In this document: in pieces, positions 11,055 to 22,808 of the stretch
Layout of the letters: each line of letters starts with the position of its first letter
Position numbering within the stretch: the stretch's first letter is position 1
Source of the DNA: Erythrophleum ivorense
Lineage: Eukaryota; Streptophyta; Magnoliopsida; Fabales; Fabaceae
Direction: 5' to 3'
Length of the DNA stretch: 64,000 nucleotides
Assembly: GCA_026724425.1 (NCBI GenBank)
Contig: JAIUCV010000090.1
Span: 1 to 64,000, forward strand
Position numbers and translations under genes: made by a program
The notes under the pieces: generated by a model
Databases searched by the model: none
The model's input: only the letters and a program-made list of their open reading frames with translations
Told to the model about the DNA's origin: nothing

Positions 11055-13132
11055 CCCCCGGCATGTCACTTGCGATTGATCACAATCAATCTCATGCACT
11101 GTCCATAGCTTTGCATTTTCCACACGAGACTGCTCATCAAATGTCACATATTGTTGTCAGAAACACAAAAATGTACCTCTAGCAACTTCTCTACACCTCT
11201 GGTCAATGTAGTTTTCATTAGGCTTGCGTTTTTTCTCCTCGCAGCAAACCACCTTGTTAACAACGACCTCGCAGAATTGAGAAGTTGCACTATTGGTGAA
11301 CCTCTGAAAGGGGATAGGACGCTATTTAAGGATTCCGCTATGTTGCTTGTCGTGAAGTTGTACCTATTTCCAGGGAAATGAGCACGGGTCCATAACCGAA
11401 CATCAGCCTTCACTAAATACCCATGAAGCGCCGGATCTAAAGCTTCTATTTGTGCAAAGAACTGATTAAACTCTAGAAGCCTATATGCGGACGCGGCCTT
11501 TTTCACAAGCCCGAAACATTCTCGCGTTCTGAATTTGAGCAAAATATTCTTATGCAAATGGTATGTGCAAATCCCCGTCGATGCCAACGGATACACATTT
11601 TTTATTGCGTTTTTTATTGATTTATGTATATCCAAAATCATGGCTAGACCCTCGTCGTCCGGGATGACACGGTGTAGCTGTCTGAAGAACCACTCCCACG
11701 ACTCATGATTCTCAGTATCAACAACGCCAAATGCAATCGGAAAGATGTTGAAATTTCCATCTTGGGTTGTGGCGGTTAATAGTGTTCCCTTATATTTACC
11801 TTGGAAATATGTGGCATCAACGACGACAACTTTACGCATATACGGGAATCCGTGTATGCTTGCAGCAAAAGCATGGAAAAGGAACTTAAACCTGTCTTCC
11901 TCGTCCACCTCGAGATTAATGAGCGTCCCAGGGTTTGCCCGTCTGATCATGTACAAGTAGACGGGGAGATCTTCGTATCCACTCTCCGAACAGCCGAAAA
12001 CAAGTTGGCGCGCAAACCGTAATGTGCGATGGGCCTTCCAATAGTCCATCTGCAGTCAGTGCAAATACCATAAAACAATCAACAATGTCATAACAAGTCT
12101 ATCGTGACATCGATATTATAAAAAATATATCTTGACATATATTATAACAAGTCTACCGTAACAAGTCCACTCTCACTTCGAGAACATGTACCTTAATTCC
12201 ATATCGTTTATTCAAAGCGTCTGCGACATGGCAAGGCAATACAGTCTGTCCAACAAAGCCTACAAATTCGCTGTATAGCCTTCCCAGGATGTCAGGTTTT
12301 GCTTGCCGAGAATGACAAGAACGCTCTGTAACAGAACACGAGTGCTGTTGGACATAACTCTTTATGTAAAACTCGGGACCAGACCCAAGAGTAACCGCCC
12401 TCGCAATCCATGTACACCTTCGACCCAGCAATTTACCGTCAATAATGTAGGCGTTGAGTACACGACATTATAATCAAACTTCAGTGCAACTGAAAGCATC
12501 TTCAATCTGAGCTCCAAATCCTTTTTGGTTGGATATCGTTGGCCGACGGCCAATTCAACTGAACCACGTTTTAACTGCAGAAATTCAGGCATAGAACTTT
12601 CTCCCCTTTTCTTCGGTGGCAGGAAAAACATTTCTTCCTCTTCTTTTGCAAATCTTCCTTTGGTGGTACCGTATTCTTCATCCACAGAGCTTGCACCGTC
12701 CGGATCATCACAGCAGTCAAATCTCATCTCTTCGTCGACTTCCTCGTCAGTATCACTATCAATTAATAAGTCATCTTCTCTTGTATCTCGAACACCTTCA
12801 TGACATGGCGTTTTCTTGCCCGTCTCCACGATTTCCACGCAGAGACGAGCCGTATGGTTTGTAAATTACTGCAGAAATGACCTGAACTGTCTAGAATTCG
12901 TAACAAACATTGGAGGTGTAGTCACCACACTTTTCGTGACGATGTAGCTCAATTGTACCTCATAAAACCGTTGATCGACCCCAAACTCTTCAAACACCAT
13001 GCGATGGAAATCACCATAAGAGGTTCGAAGGTCAGCCCCAACAGTTGTAGATCTTCGAGACTTGTCTGCAATGAAAAACCATCGGTTTTGTTGTGCTTTC
13101 CATGTACCACACACCAAAATCACTTGATCCAT
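10639..13132 (-). pseudogene. Mutator-like (MuDR/MULE) transposase, copy 1 (frameshifted)
   Basis: The minus strand starts MDQVILVCGTW at 13132. Domains in order: an N-terminal PB1-like segment; an acidic stretch; a MuDR DNA-binding zinc region (CTWIARA...QQHSCS); the MULE transposase core in an open 301-codon stretch (12049-11144) with VVVDATYFQGKYKG, ESWEWFF, LDIHKSIKNAI and CTYHLHKN; a SWIM zinc finger (CTCRRFDLDKLPCVHA); and a C-terminal zinc knuckle (CGKCKKAGHNRATC). Such proteins bind element ends and cut and rejoin DNA through a D-D-E site. At least four frame breaks split it, and a G-run sits between core and SWIM domain. It diverges from the ULP1-like gene with convergent 3' ends. 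Confidence 0.85.
11022..11053. repeat. Poly-C tract (32 C) inside the transposase
   Basis: A pure run of 32 C on the plus strand, so 32 G on the transposase coding strand, read as polyglycine just before the SWIM finger. The copy-2 counterpart has 23 C. Confidence 0.95.
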
Positions 13133-13924
13133 TGAAGATATCGATTTTGATGAATATAGATCGAAGATAGAGCATTCATGGCAGACGGTAACCCTAATTG
13201 CCGTTGAAGATGACTGGTTTTCGTGAAGATTTCGATAACTTGGAGGGCGAAATCGTCTTTTAACCAAACTCACTTAATAAGTCTACCAGCACGTACAATT
13301 AATAAATTAAATCTACCATCACGTAATGTTAGAAAATGTAAACCGGTTTAAAACGAAACCGGTGTAAACCCCCGCCTTCTTTAAGTACTCTAAACTCTAA
13401 TTCAGTCTTCACCTCAATCGAGCAGCTTTTCTTTGACGGCACCGACAGTTGGGAGGCTCATTTTCAGAATCGCTTCAATTTGCACTTATTTCTAAGGTAA
13501 GATCCAACATATATAATTCATTCTCCTCTGCTTTCGCAGAAACCTTTGATTTAAGCCGGTTTCATAGATTATGTGTTTAGTGAGTTCATCTTCTCTGACC
13601 TAGGAAAGCTTTTCAGATTACAAATAGTTTCATTGTTGTCTCCAAAATCTAGTAAACCCTAATTTTACACTGTGAAATAGTTCATTTCGTCAATATAGAA
13701 GAGATCTCTGGTGAATTCCGGCGACTGAAACACGATGTTGATTATATTTCGGTAACGTTGTAGAGATGAAGATGGTAGATTTGTTGATTTGTTGGTGGGT
13801 TCTCTTTATTTTAAGTGGATTTGATGTTATTTATTGGTGGTAGAGTTGTTTGCAGTGTCGGTAGATTTGGTTATATGTGGTGATAGATTTATTTGCGGTA
13901 GATTTGTTTCAATTTGCAGATACC

Positions 13925-14502
13925 ATGGACCCCAACGATCCTAACGGTTATGAGGAGAAGAAAATGAGGTAGCACATCCGGATGCTTGAACTGTGGGACG
14001 ATAGTGACTATGGCATAATGCCATGGTGTCCTTGTGGTTAACCATTGACCGAAGAAGTCATCGACGGGACAAGATACTACACATGCGGGCAGTATAAGGT
14101 ATGTTTGGAATTTTTTTTTCAAGTTATGTTATATACTTTTGGATTTCGAATTGATGTGATCATGTGGTGTATATGCAGTACGACAGCTTCTTTCACGTTC
14201 GAAAGAGGTGGGATAAGACTATTAGACAGGAGGTTGTTAGGCTAAAGGAGGAGAGTGCAGAGCAGGCAAGGAAGATTCGTGACCTCGGTTTTCAACTTGA
14301 AATCTCTAAAAGGCAGGCTATTGTAGAGGAGGTTGTTAAGCTAAAGGAGGAGAATGCAGAGCAGGCGAAGAAGATTTGTGATCTCGGTTTTCAACTTGAA
14401 GACACTAAAAAGGAGATTGCACAGCTCTGGGACACGGTCAGGTTCCAAAGTTGCGGCTGTGAATCCTGTAAGGACGAAGTTGCAAAAACGTTTGTTGTCT
14501 AA
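13925..14502 (+). pseudogene. GRF-type zinc-finger / coiled-coil gene, copy 1
   Basis: Two exons fit: 13925-14098 (donor AAG/GTATGT) and 14179-14502 (acceptor ATGCAG). The start sits in TACCATGGA. The product would have a small Cys cluster (PWCPCG, then YYTCGQYK-YDSFFHVRKRW) like plant GRF zinc fingers, then a coiled coil formed by an internal duplication (VVRLKEESAEQARKIRDLGFQLE, repeated with few changes). It ends CESCKDEV. Stops at 13970 and 14039 interrupt exon 1, while exon 2 is open. GRF-type fingers are linked to nucleic-acid binding in other proteins. The role here is unknown; its constant place beside the transposase suggests an auxiliary element protein. Confidence 0.65.
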
Positions 14503-14779
14503 GTAAACAACTTTGTGGCTTTATGTTTGAAGTGCTGAGTTAAAAAACTTTTATTTCTTTGATGAATTAGATGAGTTATGTCTTCATGTTAAACCCTTTC
14601 ATATTCTAATGTGTTGTACTTTTGCACTACTCGTTTTTCGTATTTTTCTACAATAAAGTCTTAAACCTTAAACCCTAAGAGTATTCAAAAGTGTAAACCC
14701 TAACCAACATATTGAATCTTTGGCAAACATTTGCCACATAAGAATATTCAAACGCATACAGTATTCAAACCCTAAACCG

Positions 14780-15060
14780 TAAACCCTAAAGTGAAAATAG
14801 TTGATCTATTGCATGTGTCGTTTAGGTTTTCTCACATAGAGTTTTCAAACCCTAAAGTGAAAAAGTTGATCTATTGCATGTGTCGTTTGGATTTTCTCAC
14901 ATACAGTTTTCAAACCCTAAAGTGAAAAAAGTTGATCTATTGCATGTGTAGTTTGGACTTTCTCACATACAGTTTTCAAACACTAAAGTGAAAAAGTTGA
15001 TACTCTCTATTTCATGTGTCGTTTGGACTTTCTCACATAGAGTTTTCAAACCATAAACCC
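14780..15060. repeat. About 66-bp tandem repeat with telobox-like AAACCCTAAA
   Basis: Four units of a motif containing TTGATCTATTGCATGTGTCG, CTCACATA and TTTTCAAACCCTAAAG. Telomere-like AAACCCTAAA strings are frequent from 14660 to 15270. The same array occurs in copy 2 at 50300-50580. Confidence 0.8.
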
Positions 15061-15339
15061 TAAAAGTATTCAAAAGTTTAGACCCTAACCAACATATTGT
15101 AAGTAAGCTAAACCCTAAACCAAAAAAACCCTACATTAAAAATGCGCCACATAAGAGTACTCAAACGCATACAGTATTCAAACCCTAAACCGTAAACCCC
15201 AAAGTGAAAATTGATGGTTTGACAAAAAAAACCGCATTAAAATGTAACACATTCAAAGAGTTCATCCCTATACCCTAAAACCTAAACTTTAAACAAAATT
15301 GGTTAACAAAAATCTCATGCAATACAGTCTTAACCAAGT

Positions 15340-15895
15340 TTATATAATAACTCTACCAATCGAACATTAATCTACCATCATTAATCATAGAACAACCATG
15401 TGAAATTCAGTTTTTTTTGTTTTTCATGCTGCCAAATCTACTACCACTAACAATAAATCTACCAGCAAATATGATAATCTACCATCAAATAAATTATATC
15501 TACCGCACTAACATTTATCTACCATCATTAACCCAAAATCTACCATAACTAAATGTCTACCATCATTCATAATAACTCTACCATCTTTTAATTAATCTAT
15601 TGTCAAACAAAATAAATCTACCAACCTCTAACGGAAGATTATTAAGTCTACCAAACATATGTAACTCTACCACAACATAAATTTAACTCTACCGTTCGGT
15701 TTGTAACTCTACCGTTTCGAAATAACTCTACTACCACAGATAATACGTCATCATACCACAACTCTACCGGGCGATGTAAAACTCTACCGTTCGAAAAATA
15801 AATCTACCGTTCCACACTAAATCTACGGTGTCATAAAATATATATATCGTTGATGACTAAATCTACCATCATTACTTCGGTAGATTTATTTTTTG
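15340..15895. repeat. Dense TCTACC / GGTAGA motif cluster
   Basis: More than twenty occurrences of AATCTACC-, ACTCTACC- or TCTACCATCA-like strings in about 550 bp, nearly all in one orientation. Sparser copies, mostly as GGTAGAYTTRTT, occupy the other non-coding parts of the element (6560-6790, 8715-8815, 10325-10510, 12120-12170, 13260-13330, 13765-13915). Host genes nearby lack them. Confidence 0.85.
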
Positions 15896-15998
15896 GCGAA
15901 AGCTGACGTGTCAAACTTTCATTAATGCCAGTTTCGTAAATACCGTTTTTTGGATACAAAGAAATGGGGATAAATTAGGTAAAAAACTTTGTTCAGCT

Positions 15999-16060
15999 GA
16001 AAAAATGGAAAGAGGTTATTCTAGTCATTAAGGCATAATAAAAAGTTGATGTAGTCATTG
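15999..16060 (-). repeat. Right terminal repeat of KI-MULE copy 1
   Basis: Reverse complement shares AACTTTTTATTATGCCTTAATGACTAGAATAACCTCT with the left end, with mismatches. It ends GTAGTCATTG at 16060, after which copies 1 and 2 diverge. Confidence 0.65.
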
Positions 16061-16112
16061 CCCTAATTTAAAACTCTTTTTTTATTAAAATTAATTGGTG
16101 TAAAATAATTAA

Positions 16113-16407
16113 GCTTCATCCTCGAGATGGTTTCATGTATGAAACTTCAACGGGTCTTTCAAGAATGTGAGATCCTCTCTCTTTCCTAAACTTCATCTGC
16201 TTCACTTCCTTGAGAGAGATTTAGCTTTGTAATTTATTGTTATATAGGTTGTTGAGTTCGCCAGCGTACCCAGTTCTCGAAGCTCTTGGCGAGAAACTCT
16301 CATTTGAGACCGCCACTGGCTTAAACGGCAGAGTGTGGATAAAAGCTCCACGTACTGTCATTATCGTTGCCAATGCGATTATGAACTCAGCAGAGAAGCA
16401 TGGTTGA
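16113..16407 (+). pseudogene. RRP40-like exosome subunit, 3' remnant
   Basis: Two terminal exons can be read. The first encodes DGFMYETSTGLSRM up to 16166 (GT donor at 16167). The second, from 16248, encodes LLSSPAYPVLEALGEKLSFE and then GRVWIKAPRTVIIVANAIMN, with a TGA at 16405-16407. This matches my memory of the C-terminus of plant RRP40 (the PNAS-3-related gene next to PANK2 in Arabidopsis), which forms part of the RNA exosome cap. The rest of the gene is absent: KI-MULE copy 1 ends about 50 bp upstream. The fragment is probably not functional, and its last residues differ from the usual longer C-terminus. Confidence 0.65.
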
Positions 16408-16639
16408 CAAATTGCTTGCCAAAACATCAGACTAAAATATTGACAGTAATATAAAGTTGCTGTTTCTTGAAATGTAATTCAACCTTGATGCTATTTTTAG
16501 CAAGTATTTTGATTTATTCAAATACATTTTATACAGTGGAAGTTTACTGGAAATAGTAAATACATATTCCAACCGAAGAATGTCTAATCTGTTACAACAA
16601 TGAGACAGTAAACTATTGAGGCTATGTTACATAACTTTT

Positions 16640-19600
16640 TCAAAGAGAGGGAGGCTCGTATCTGCAAACACAATCATATATGTTTCCTTTTATCAACTTC
16701 TCAGCCAATCTCTGATTCTTCACCATTGCTAGCTGCAAAACAAGAAAAGGAAAGGTTTCCATCAAAAGTTTCAATAGCAACTTTTCTATCAAGTTTGAGG
16801 TTTCAAACCTTGAGAGCCTCGCATTTGAATTGAGCATTGAAGTTGGTGTGAAGTGCTCTTCCCATACCTTCCAATATAACCTGCAATATCACCATTGATG
16901 ATCACCATTAATCATCAATCAATATGAACAAACCTTCTCACTTTCTCATGTAAAAAAACAGAGAGAAAGGTATTGTAGATATACAAGATCGGCGTCTTTG
17001 GCAGCAGCTGCAAGCTCGGAGCTGACTTGTCTGAGGTCGATGCAAGGACTTCCACATCCATTCTCAACAACCATCAATGGTGCTGAAGTTGAATCATTCT
17101 TTGACCCATCCCCCGGAGTCACCATCGCATCCACAAGTAAGCCTCCCATTTCCGCCGCTCTCCTCAAGATGTCACAGTGCTTCAAGAGTAAAGACAGAGA
17201 AGAGTTAGTTACATGAAAAGAATTATTATATCCAAAGCATAGAATCGAAAAATAACCTTCGCAGCCCCGGCGACTATATCCGGGAGTTCCATAGCAGTCA
17301 CGTCGTTAAGAGCAGGAAGAGAGTTTGCCACTAGAACAACCTGTAGAATCACAATAACATCTTCGTTTAGTGTTTCCTCAAGTAACTCTACAGAGATACC
17401 ATTTGGTTTTGTGAAGAGTAGGCACGAAAGTTAGAGATAGATACGTACTTCAGTCCCACGACGGAGAAACTCTCGGGCAAGAGGAAGCATCCCAAGAATG
17501 ACGTCGGCTCCCGAGTTATCAACAAATAGTAACGCTCTTTTATGTCTTAGAGGCTGCTTACCTTGAGATCCAAGCATCCTCTCTTTGAAAGCATCAAAAT
17601 CATCTACCTGATTTCACGGATAACAACAAAATATTTAACAGCTAGCAAACAGTAACCTCAGGAAATATATAACATATGTGGTATTGTCTCTCTCTCACCC
17701 TCCAGGGTCTCTGCATCTTGTTGCGACTCATTCTGTATATTTCAATAATGGTTCCTTTGCGATATAAATCCACACATGCTCGAGATCCCCAGTCGAATAT
17801 GTTTGCAGCAAGAACACCTTCTATTAGTGTTAGCAACCTCGCCTCCTGAAAAATCCGAGCAAAATGTTGTTTCATTTTTAGCATCAAAACGATTAGTAGC
17901 AAGCCATAAAAACCTACAGAGAGAAGAGGGTTAAAGATCACAAGACCTCGCTCATTGAGTCAAGCTCCTCCAGTAAATCAGGTAAAACAGTAAGTGATGC
18001 CTCGTTCTCCCTATCAATTTTGAAGAAAGATAAGAGAAACTCCAAGTAGGTGAGAGAGAGAGAGAGAGAAGAGATGAAAAGAGTAAGTTTTTACCTTAGC
18101 TTGATGCTTCTATAGGCATCAACAAACTGGAATTCCCTTAAGCATTCTTCCCTAAGTTCCAAGAGATTTGCTAGCCCCAGCTTTCCATATGCAGCTGGCT
18201 CTTCCATTAATCTAGAAACCAAAATGGACAGCAAAATGGCAAAAAAGCACCAAAAAAAAAAAAAAAAAAAAAAAGCAAGATTTTCTTGAATCTGTGTTGT
18301 GATGAACCAAACCTTGCCAAATGAGCAGAAAAAGCACGAGCAAAAGCATCACCACGCCTTTTCGCATCCTCTGTTCCTCCTTCACTTGCCACAGCCTGTA
18401 ATCATGTCCACAGAATCATAGTAAAGCAAGAGTTACAGGACACAAAGAATCTTACGTGTTGACTTTAACATTTACCGTATCAACGAGGTCTGGCAAATGC
18501 TCGGACAAAACTTTGAGCCAGTACCTACACACCAATAACACAATTAGCAATCTAAGAAACAGTGATTTCAACAAACAAAAACCACTCCTTTGGAAGATCA
18601 GCATCGACTTATAACTCACTCTCGTTCGCCTTGATCTGATAGGTCAATCGTGTTAGGCTCATACCTGGAGACACACGAGAACACAAATACTCCATGATCA
18701 TGAACAAGCGACAAAACCATGAGAGATATGTTACAAGCTCAATACGTTACTTGGTGACAGGACACTTACGTTTTCGGGTCGGCGAGCAATGGGAACACCT
18801 CTAATGTGGGCACAAGATGGAGAACACCGACGTTTAAAGCACTGGCGTCAGATCTTAGAGCACTACCTCTGGATGAAGGAACTTCAAACCCTCCGAGTCC
18901 AGTCGTTTTCGATGGAGTCATCGGTACCGGAGCAGTTATTTCAGTTCCTCTACGCACAAACTTTTCCATCCATGAAATCTGAAAGCAACCAGGAAAAAAC
19001 CCCTTTAAACTCGCTCCAACTTATCCAGACCCAAGTCAAGACACAGAACGCTTATAACTAGTTGTCTAGCTGAAGTGATATCTCTTTACCATTAGAGAAA
19101 GAAAAGTTGAAAAAGAGAAAGAGCACCTGATTCGAAATTCAATACACTATTCGCTTATGACTCTCATTTCAACCTTTGATATATACATAAAATAAAGAAA
19201 ACATATATGTTAAGTTTCCTTGGCATCCAACCTAAAACCAATTGGCAATAGGTGGAGAGGCCTCAGTCCCTTATATATCACTTAAGTCCCATCTAAACTT
19301 CCGATGTGGGATATTCTCACACGCCCCCTCGAGACAATGGCCCGTCTAGCCATTAGTCTCGACAATATCCCATTATAGGATCAATTTCGAGTCAGAATAA
19401 TCGGGCCTCTTTCATGGGCCATATCGATTCAGATCGGGTGGGGCAGCGTGTGTTCGGGCTCTGATACCATGTTAAGTTTCCTTGGCATCCAACCTAAAAC
19501 CAATTGGCAATAGGTGGAGAGGCCTCAGTCCCTTATATATCACTTAAGTCCCATCTAAACTTCCGATGTGGGATATTCTCACAATATATATATATATAAC

Positions 19601-22090
19601 TGTGACAAAAATTTGCAAACAAGGTTTTGCTTTTGTTAAGAAAGATTCAATAAGGAATATTAAAAGTACTCTGTATGTTATATATAATCAGAGATCTATA
19701 GAACAATGATTCTCTTTTTTTAATAGGATATCAACAAAGAAATCATTTTCCAGTTTCAAGAACAGCATATTCTATAACGGAATTACGCAGCACGCACTTA
19801 GTATAAATGGTATCATATTCCCATACTAATATTTTGAGCAGTACGACGTCATTACGGAATCTATGGCTGTCAGTTTCAAAGTATCAAATAGAGCAATCTA
19901 GAACGTTAGCTAAAACTTATTACCTTCTCGTTCAAATCACCGAGTGGTGGTCCGTGAATGTTTCCTCCAGTGTATGGTGCACCCATTGGGAACCTCTCAA
20001 CCAACTGATGAGACATTAAATCATCCAATCCGTGCTTCTCATAGCTCATGAACGCACCCAGAGCACCAAGAAAACCTTCATGCCTCAAGAACATTGCTTG
20101 CATCTCTCCTTTCGACCAGAAATGTACAGCAAACGAGATTGTGTCCATGGTATATGCATGACCTCTTATGAAAAATCCTCCAAAAAATATTCTCTTCAAC
20201 CCAAAGCGAAGGGCGTTCAAATACGATATCTACACAGAAACAAACGAATCAGAAACTCAAAACTCTATCTCAAGTGCTCAATCCAATACACTGATCAAAT
20301 ATTCCATTGGCATACCTGTCCAATATTGTATGAAATCATCCGCAGAAGAGACAAGGAAATATCTTCAGGTCTGTAATCTTCCAGCTCCTTATTTTCAGAG
20401 ATAGCCTTGCCAAAACTAGAAGCTATTGTTGAAGCAGAGAGACCAATCTGTGTAATTAGTTCATGAACGTTAGTAATAAAGCATCCTGAGTTTTAATATG
20501 AAAGCAGTCACATCCTTTTCAAAGAATGCAAAGTAGACTCAAACCTTGGAGTAATCCATGCCACCATAAATATCACCAACAAGCATGTCAATGGCACTAT
20601 TATCTCCCTTTTGGCTGAGTTCTAGCAATTCATCAAAACTACAACAAGAAGAAAAAACATCATAAAGTATATCAAACAAGAATATAAAGAAGTAGTGCCA
20701 AAAACTCAGATTCAGTGTAACCTCTTGCACTTGGTTAGAAGTCTTCCTAAGCCCCAATAGGTACCACCACCAACATTAGTCCCACTCACACGCTCAAACT
20801 TTCCTTCCCCATCAACCTATACTTTGCAAACACAATGCCTCAAATCTAAAGGGCCATGAAATTTTCTCAAAGGTGCCACAACACACAACAGTTTCTGGAA
20901 GAAGTAGCAAAACGTAAAAAGAAGATACCTTGATTATGCTAACACCAGATCCAACGTTCACAAGAAGATAGGGATACAAGTCATTGGAATCTATCTGTAC
21001 AAATTCTTTCTCACCCTCCATGTGCGTGAAGGCTTCATGTCGAATAGCCTGCAAAAAAGTGCATGAAAATAACAATAAATTTCCAAACATACACATGCAT
21101 ATTGAGAAGAAAAAAGTAGACATACTTCAATAGTCTCATCAGACACAATACTAAATGGAATGTTGCATAAGTAAAGGTCTTACCTTGAGCAAAAAATTAG
21201 CTCCAGAAACAAGGCAATGCATTTCATCTTCTTTTTCAATACTAACGCCAAGCCGTTCCTTGAACAAGTCTTCAAATTTATAGGCTCCGCCACCTGTAAC
21301 CTGTAACATACACGTACGCCTGAGTCCTCACTCATATGTTTAAACAAAGCAATCATAACCTAATCATTACCTTGATAACACCAGTCCCCAAAGGCAGTGT
21401 CTTCGAGCTCCAAGGATAAGGATCTATTCATTGATTCAAATGAGAATTGGTAAACAAGGCAAATTAGTTAAGACAGTCTATAAGTCATATCGGTCGACAC
21501 TAGACAAGAGAAAAGGCAAATACCTCGCCGGTGAAGCTGCTTGGAATGAATAAAATCCAAGCACTCGTTTATCTTGTGAGTCTCAAACTTGACGAAATGA
21601 AGTCTCCCACCAAGAACAGGATAGCTTCTCAAGTTCCCATTGGTTATCCCCAATCTCTTCTTGATCGTCCTCTTCCTCTTATCATCATCATTCACATAGT
21701 CCTCATGCCGTGAGAAGTAGAGCAACTTTATCAAAGATCCTGCAAATAAACTCAATAGGTTTACACGTTTCGATCATGGCATTTGGAGAAAGCATCATTA
21801 TCATGATGAGAGATGCAAAACGGAATCAAACCTCCAATGTCAAGTGCCAAATGAGAGATATCATCAAATTGATTAGGTAAGAGAATGGTAGGATCTCTTT
21901 CCTCGAAATTCCCCTGAATTTCAGCTTTGCTCAGATCAAGCTGTGGCCTTGAGCCCGATCTATTGATTGAAGTCCCTGAAGGAGCCATATATCTCTCACC
22001 ACCAATACCAACACAAACCTGAGATTTTGCTGATTCAGCTTCTCTTTTATCGTCGAGAATTGGATCATGCTCATCTCCTGGACCCGCCAT
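16640..22090 (-). CDS. PANK2: Pantothenate kinase 2 (kinase plus DUF89 phosphatase domain)
   Basis: All 21 coding exons join in frame with GT-AG introns to 902 codons, close to the roughly 900 residues I recall for Arabidopsis PANK2. Exons on the minus strand: 22090-21832, 21739-21524, 21423-21371, 21300-21184, 21048-20929, 20816-20722, 20638-20545, 20447-20316, 20229-19924, 18978-18770, 18664-18620, 18524-18476, 18395-18313, 18211-18095, 18010-17947, 17845-17699, 17607-17449, 17340-17257, 17179-16985, 16880-16809 and 16732-16640. The N-terminal half (about 80-460) is a type II pantothenate kinase (ALDIGGSLIKLLYF, VTGGGAYKFED, VNVGSGVSII, TNVGGGTYWGLG), the first step of coenzyme A synthesis. 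The C-terminal half is a DUF89 metal-dependent phosphatase (FVDNSGADVILG), thought to remove damaged phosphopantetheine. A 5'-UTR intron (22367-22183) is likely. A TRIM element sits in intron 9. Confidence 0.93.
18239..18278. repeat. A-run in PANK2 intron 13
   Basis: A run of about 24 A (T on the coding strand), just upstream of a possible branch/acceptor region. It is a likely length polymorphism. Confidence 0.8.
19208..19583 (-). mobile_element. TRIM retrotransposon (Katydid-like) in PANK2 intron 9
   Basis: Two 114-bp direct repeats, 19208-19321 and 19470-19583, look identical. Read on the minus strand they start TGTGAGAATATCCCACATCGG and end CTTAACA. A primer-binding site TGGTATCAGAGC (19458-19469, minus strand) abuts the 5' repeat. 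The flanks carry the 5-bp duplication ATATA. The internal part is only 148 bp, with no coding capacity. These are the hallmarks of a terminal-repeat retrotransposon in miniature. Identical LTRs point to a recent insertion. Confidence 0.9.
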
Positions 22091-22795
22091 ATATATATTT
22101 TATATATATTGTAAAATAAAAATTCACCCAGAAAGATCGGATCACCAACAACTGCCTAATTTCAGCACCATAAAAGCCCTACCTGCAAAAGTTTAAATTC
22201 TAAGATATCTTCAGTTACACTTACACCAATTTTCCCAGACAAGCAAAAACACAAAAACAGTTCTTATGGTTTTTTGTTCGTGACGAGAATTTAGTCAGCA
22301 AAAAGGACACGAACTGAGAAGACTTAAAAAGTCGTAAACTTTAGACAGAGAATTTAAAACAACTAACCGGTTCCAGCTTTTGCTAGTACGGAAGCTAGAA
22401 TCGGAAGGACAGAGGGATAATCAAGGCTGAAGCGGACCTAAATAACGCAACAAAATCTGCACTTCAATTGTCACATTATCGTATCTATGAATGTAATTTA
22501 TGATATTTGATTAACTAATAAGTAATAACTACCGGAAAATTCTTTTTTATTATTTTAAAATCAATCTGTAAGTGGATGCATTATTGCATGCTTTAATTAT
22601 GGTTTAAGTTTGGTATTTAGTGTTACTAGCCAAGCTCGAACTTCTTTTGTGGCTTCTAGTTTGGTGTAAGAAGATAAGATGTGGATAAAAGCCTACTCGG
22701 AAGAGTTTGTTTCGGCATTCCTTTAGTTATGCTACGTCTACATTTGAAGTTTCCAATTCCAATTATTAATTTGTTTCAGTTTGGTTTGTCTCAGT
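20598..22795. repeat. Left arm of a 2.2-kb inverted duplication (5' PANK2)
   Basis: Covers the upstream region through part of exon 7 of PANK2. The reverse complement recurs at 24177-26377 with few differences; exon borders, introns and promoter DNA are all included, so the event was DNA-level. Spacer is about 1.4 kb. Confidence 0.95.
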
Positions 22796-22808
22796 ATTTA
22801 AGGAGAAA

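Larger units (their letters stand above)
5735..16060 (+). mobile_element. KAONASHI-like MULE (KI-MULE), copy 1
   Basis: About 10.3 kb matching the 32858-51570 unit almost end to end once that unit's internal retrotransposon is removed. Comparing the two copies sets the borders: similarity begins at GTTAATGA and ends at GTAGTCATTG. The ends are short imperfect inverted repeats sharing TTTATTATGCCTTAATGA. Inside are three genes: a DUF1985/ULP1-like gene (+), a Mutator-type transposase (-) and a GRF-type zinc-finger/coiled-coil gene (+), then a long non-coding tail. KAONASHI MULEs with captured ULP1 genes are known in Arabidopsis; assignment to that group is by architecture. No convincing 9-bp target duplication was found. 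All three genes carry stops, so it is non-autonomous. Confidence 0.8.

Noticed and set aside
14780..15060. Regularly spaced repeats suggesting a CRISPR array
   Set aside because: Plant nuclear DNA; units are contiguous tandem repeats with no unique spacers.
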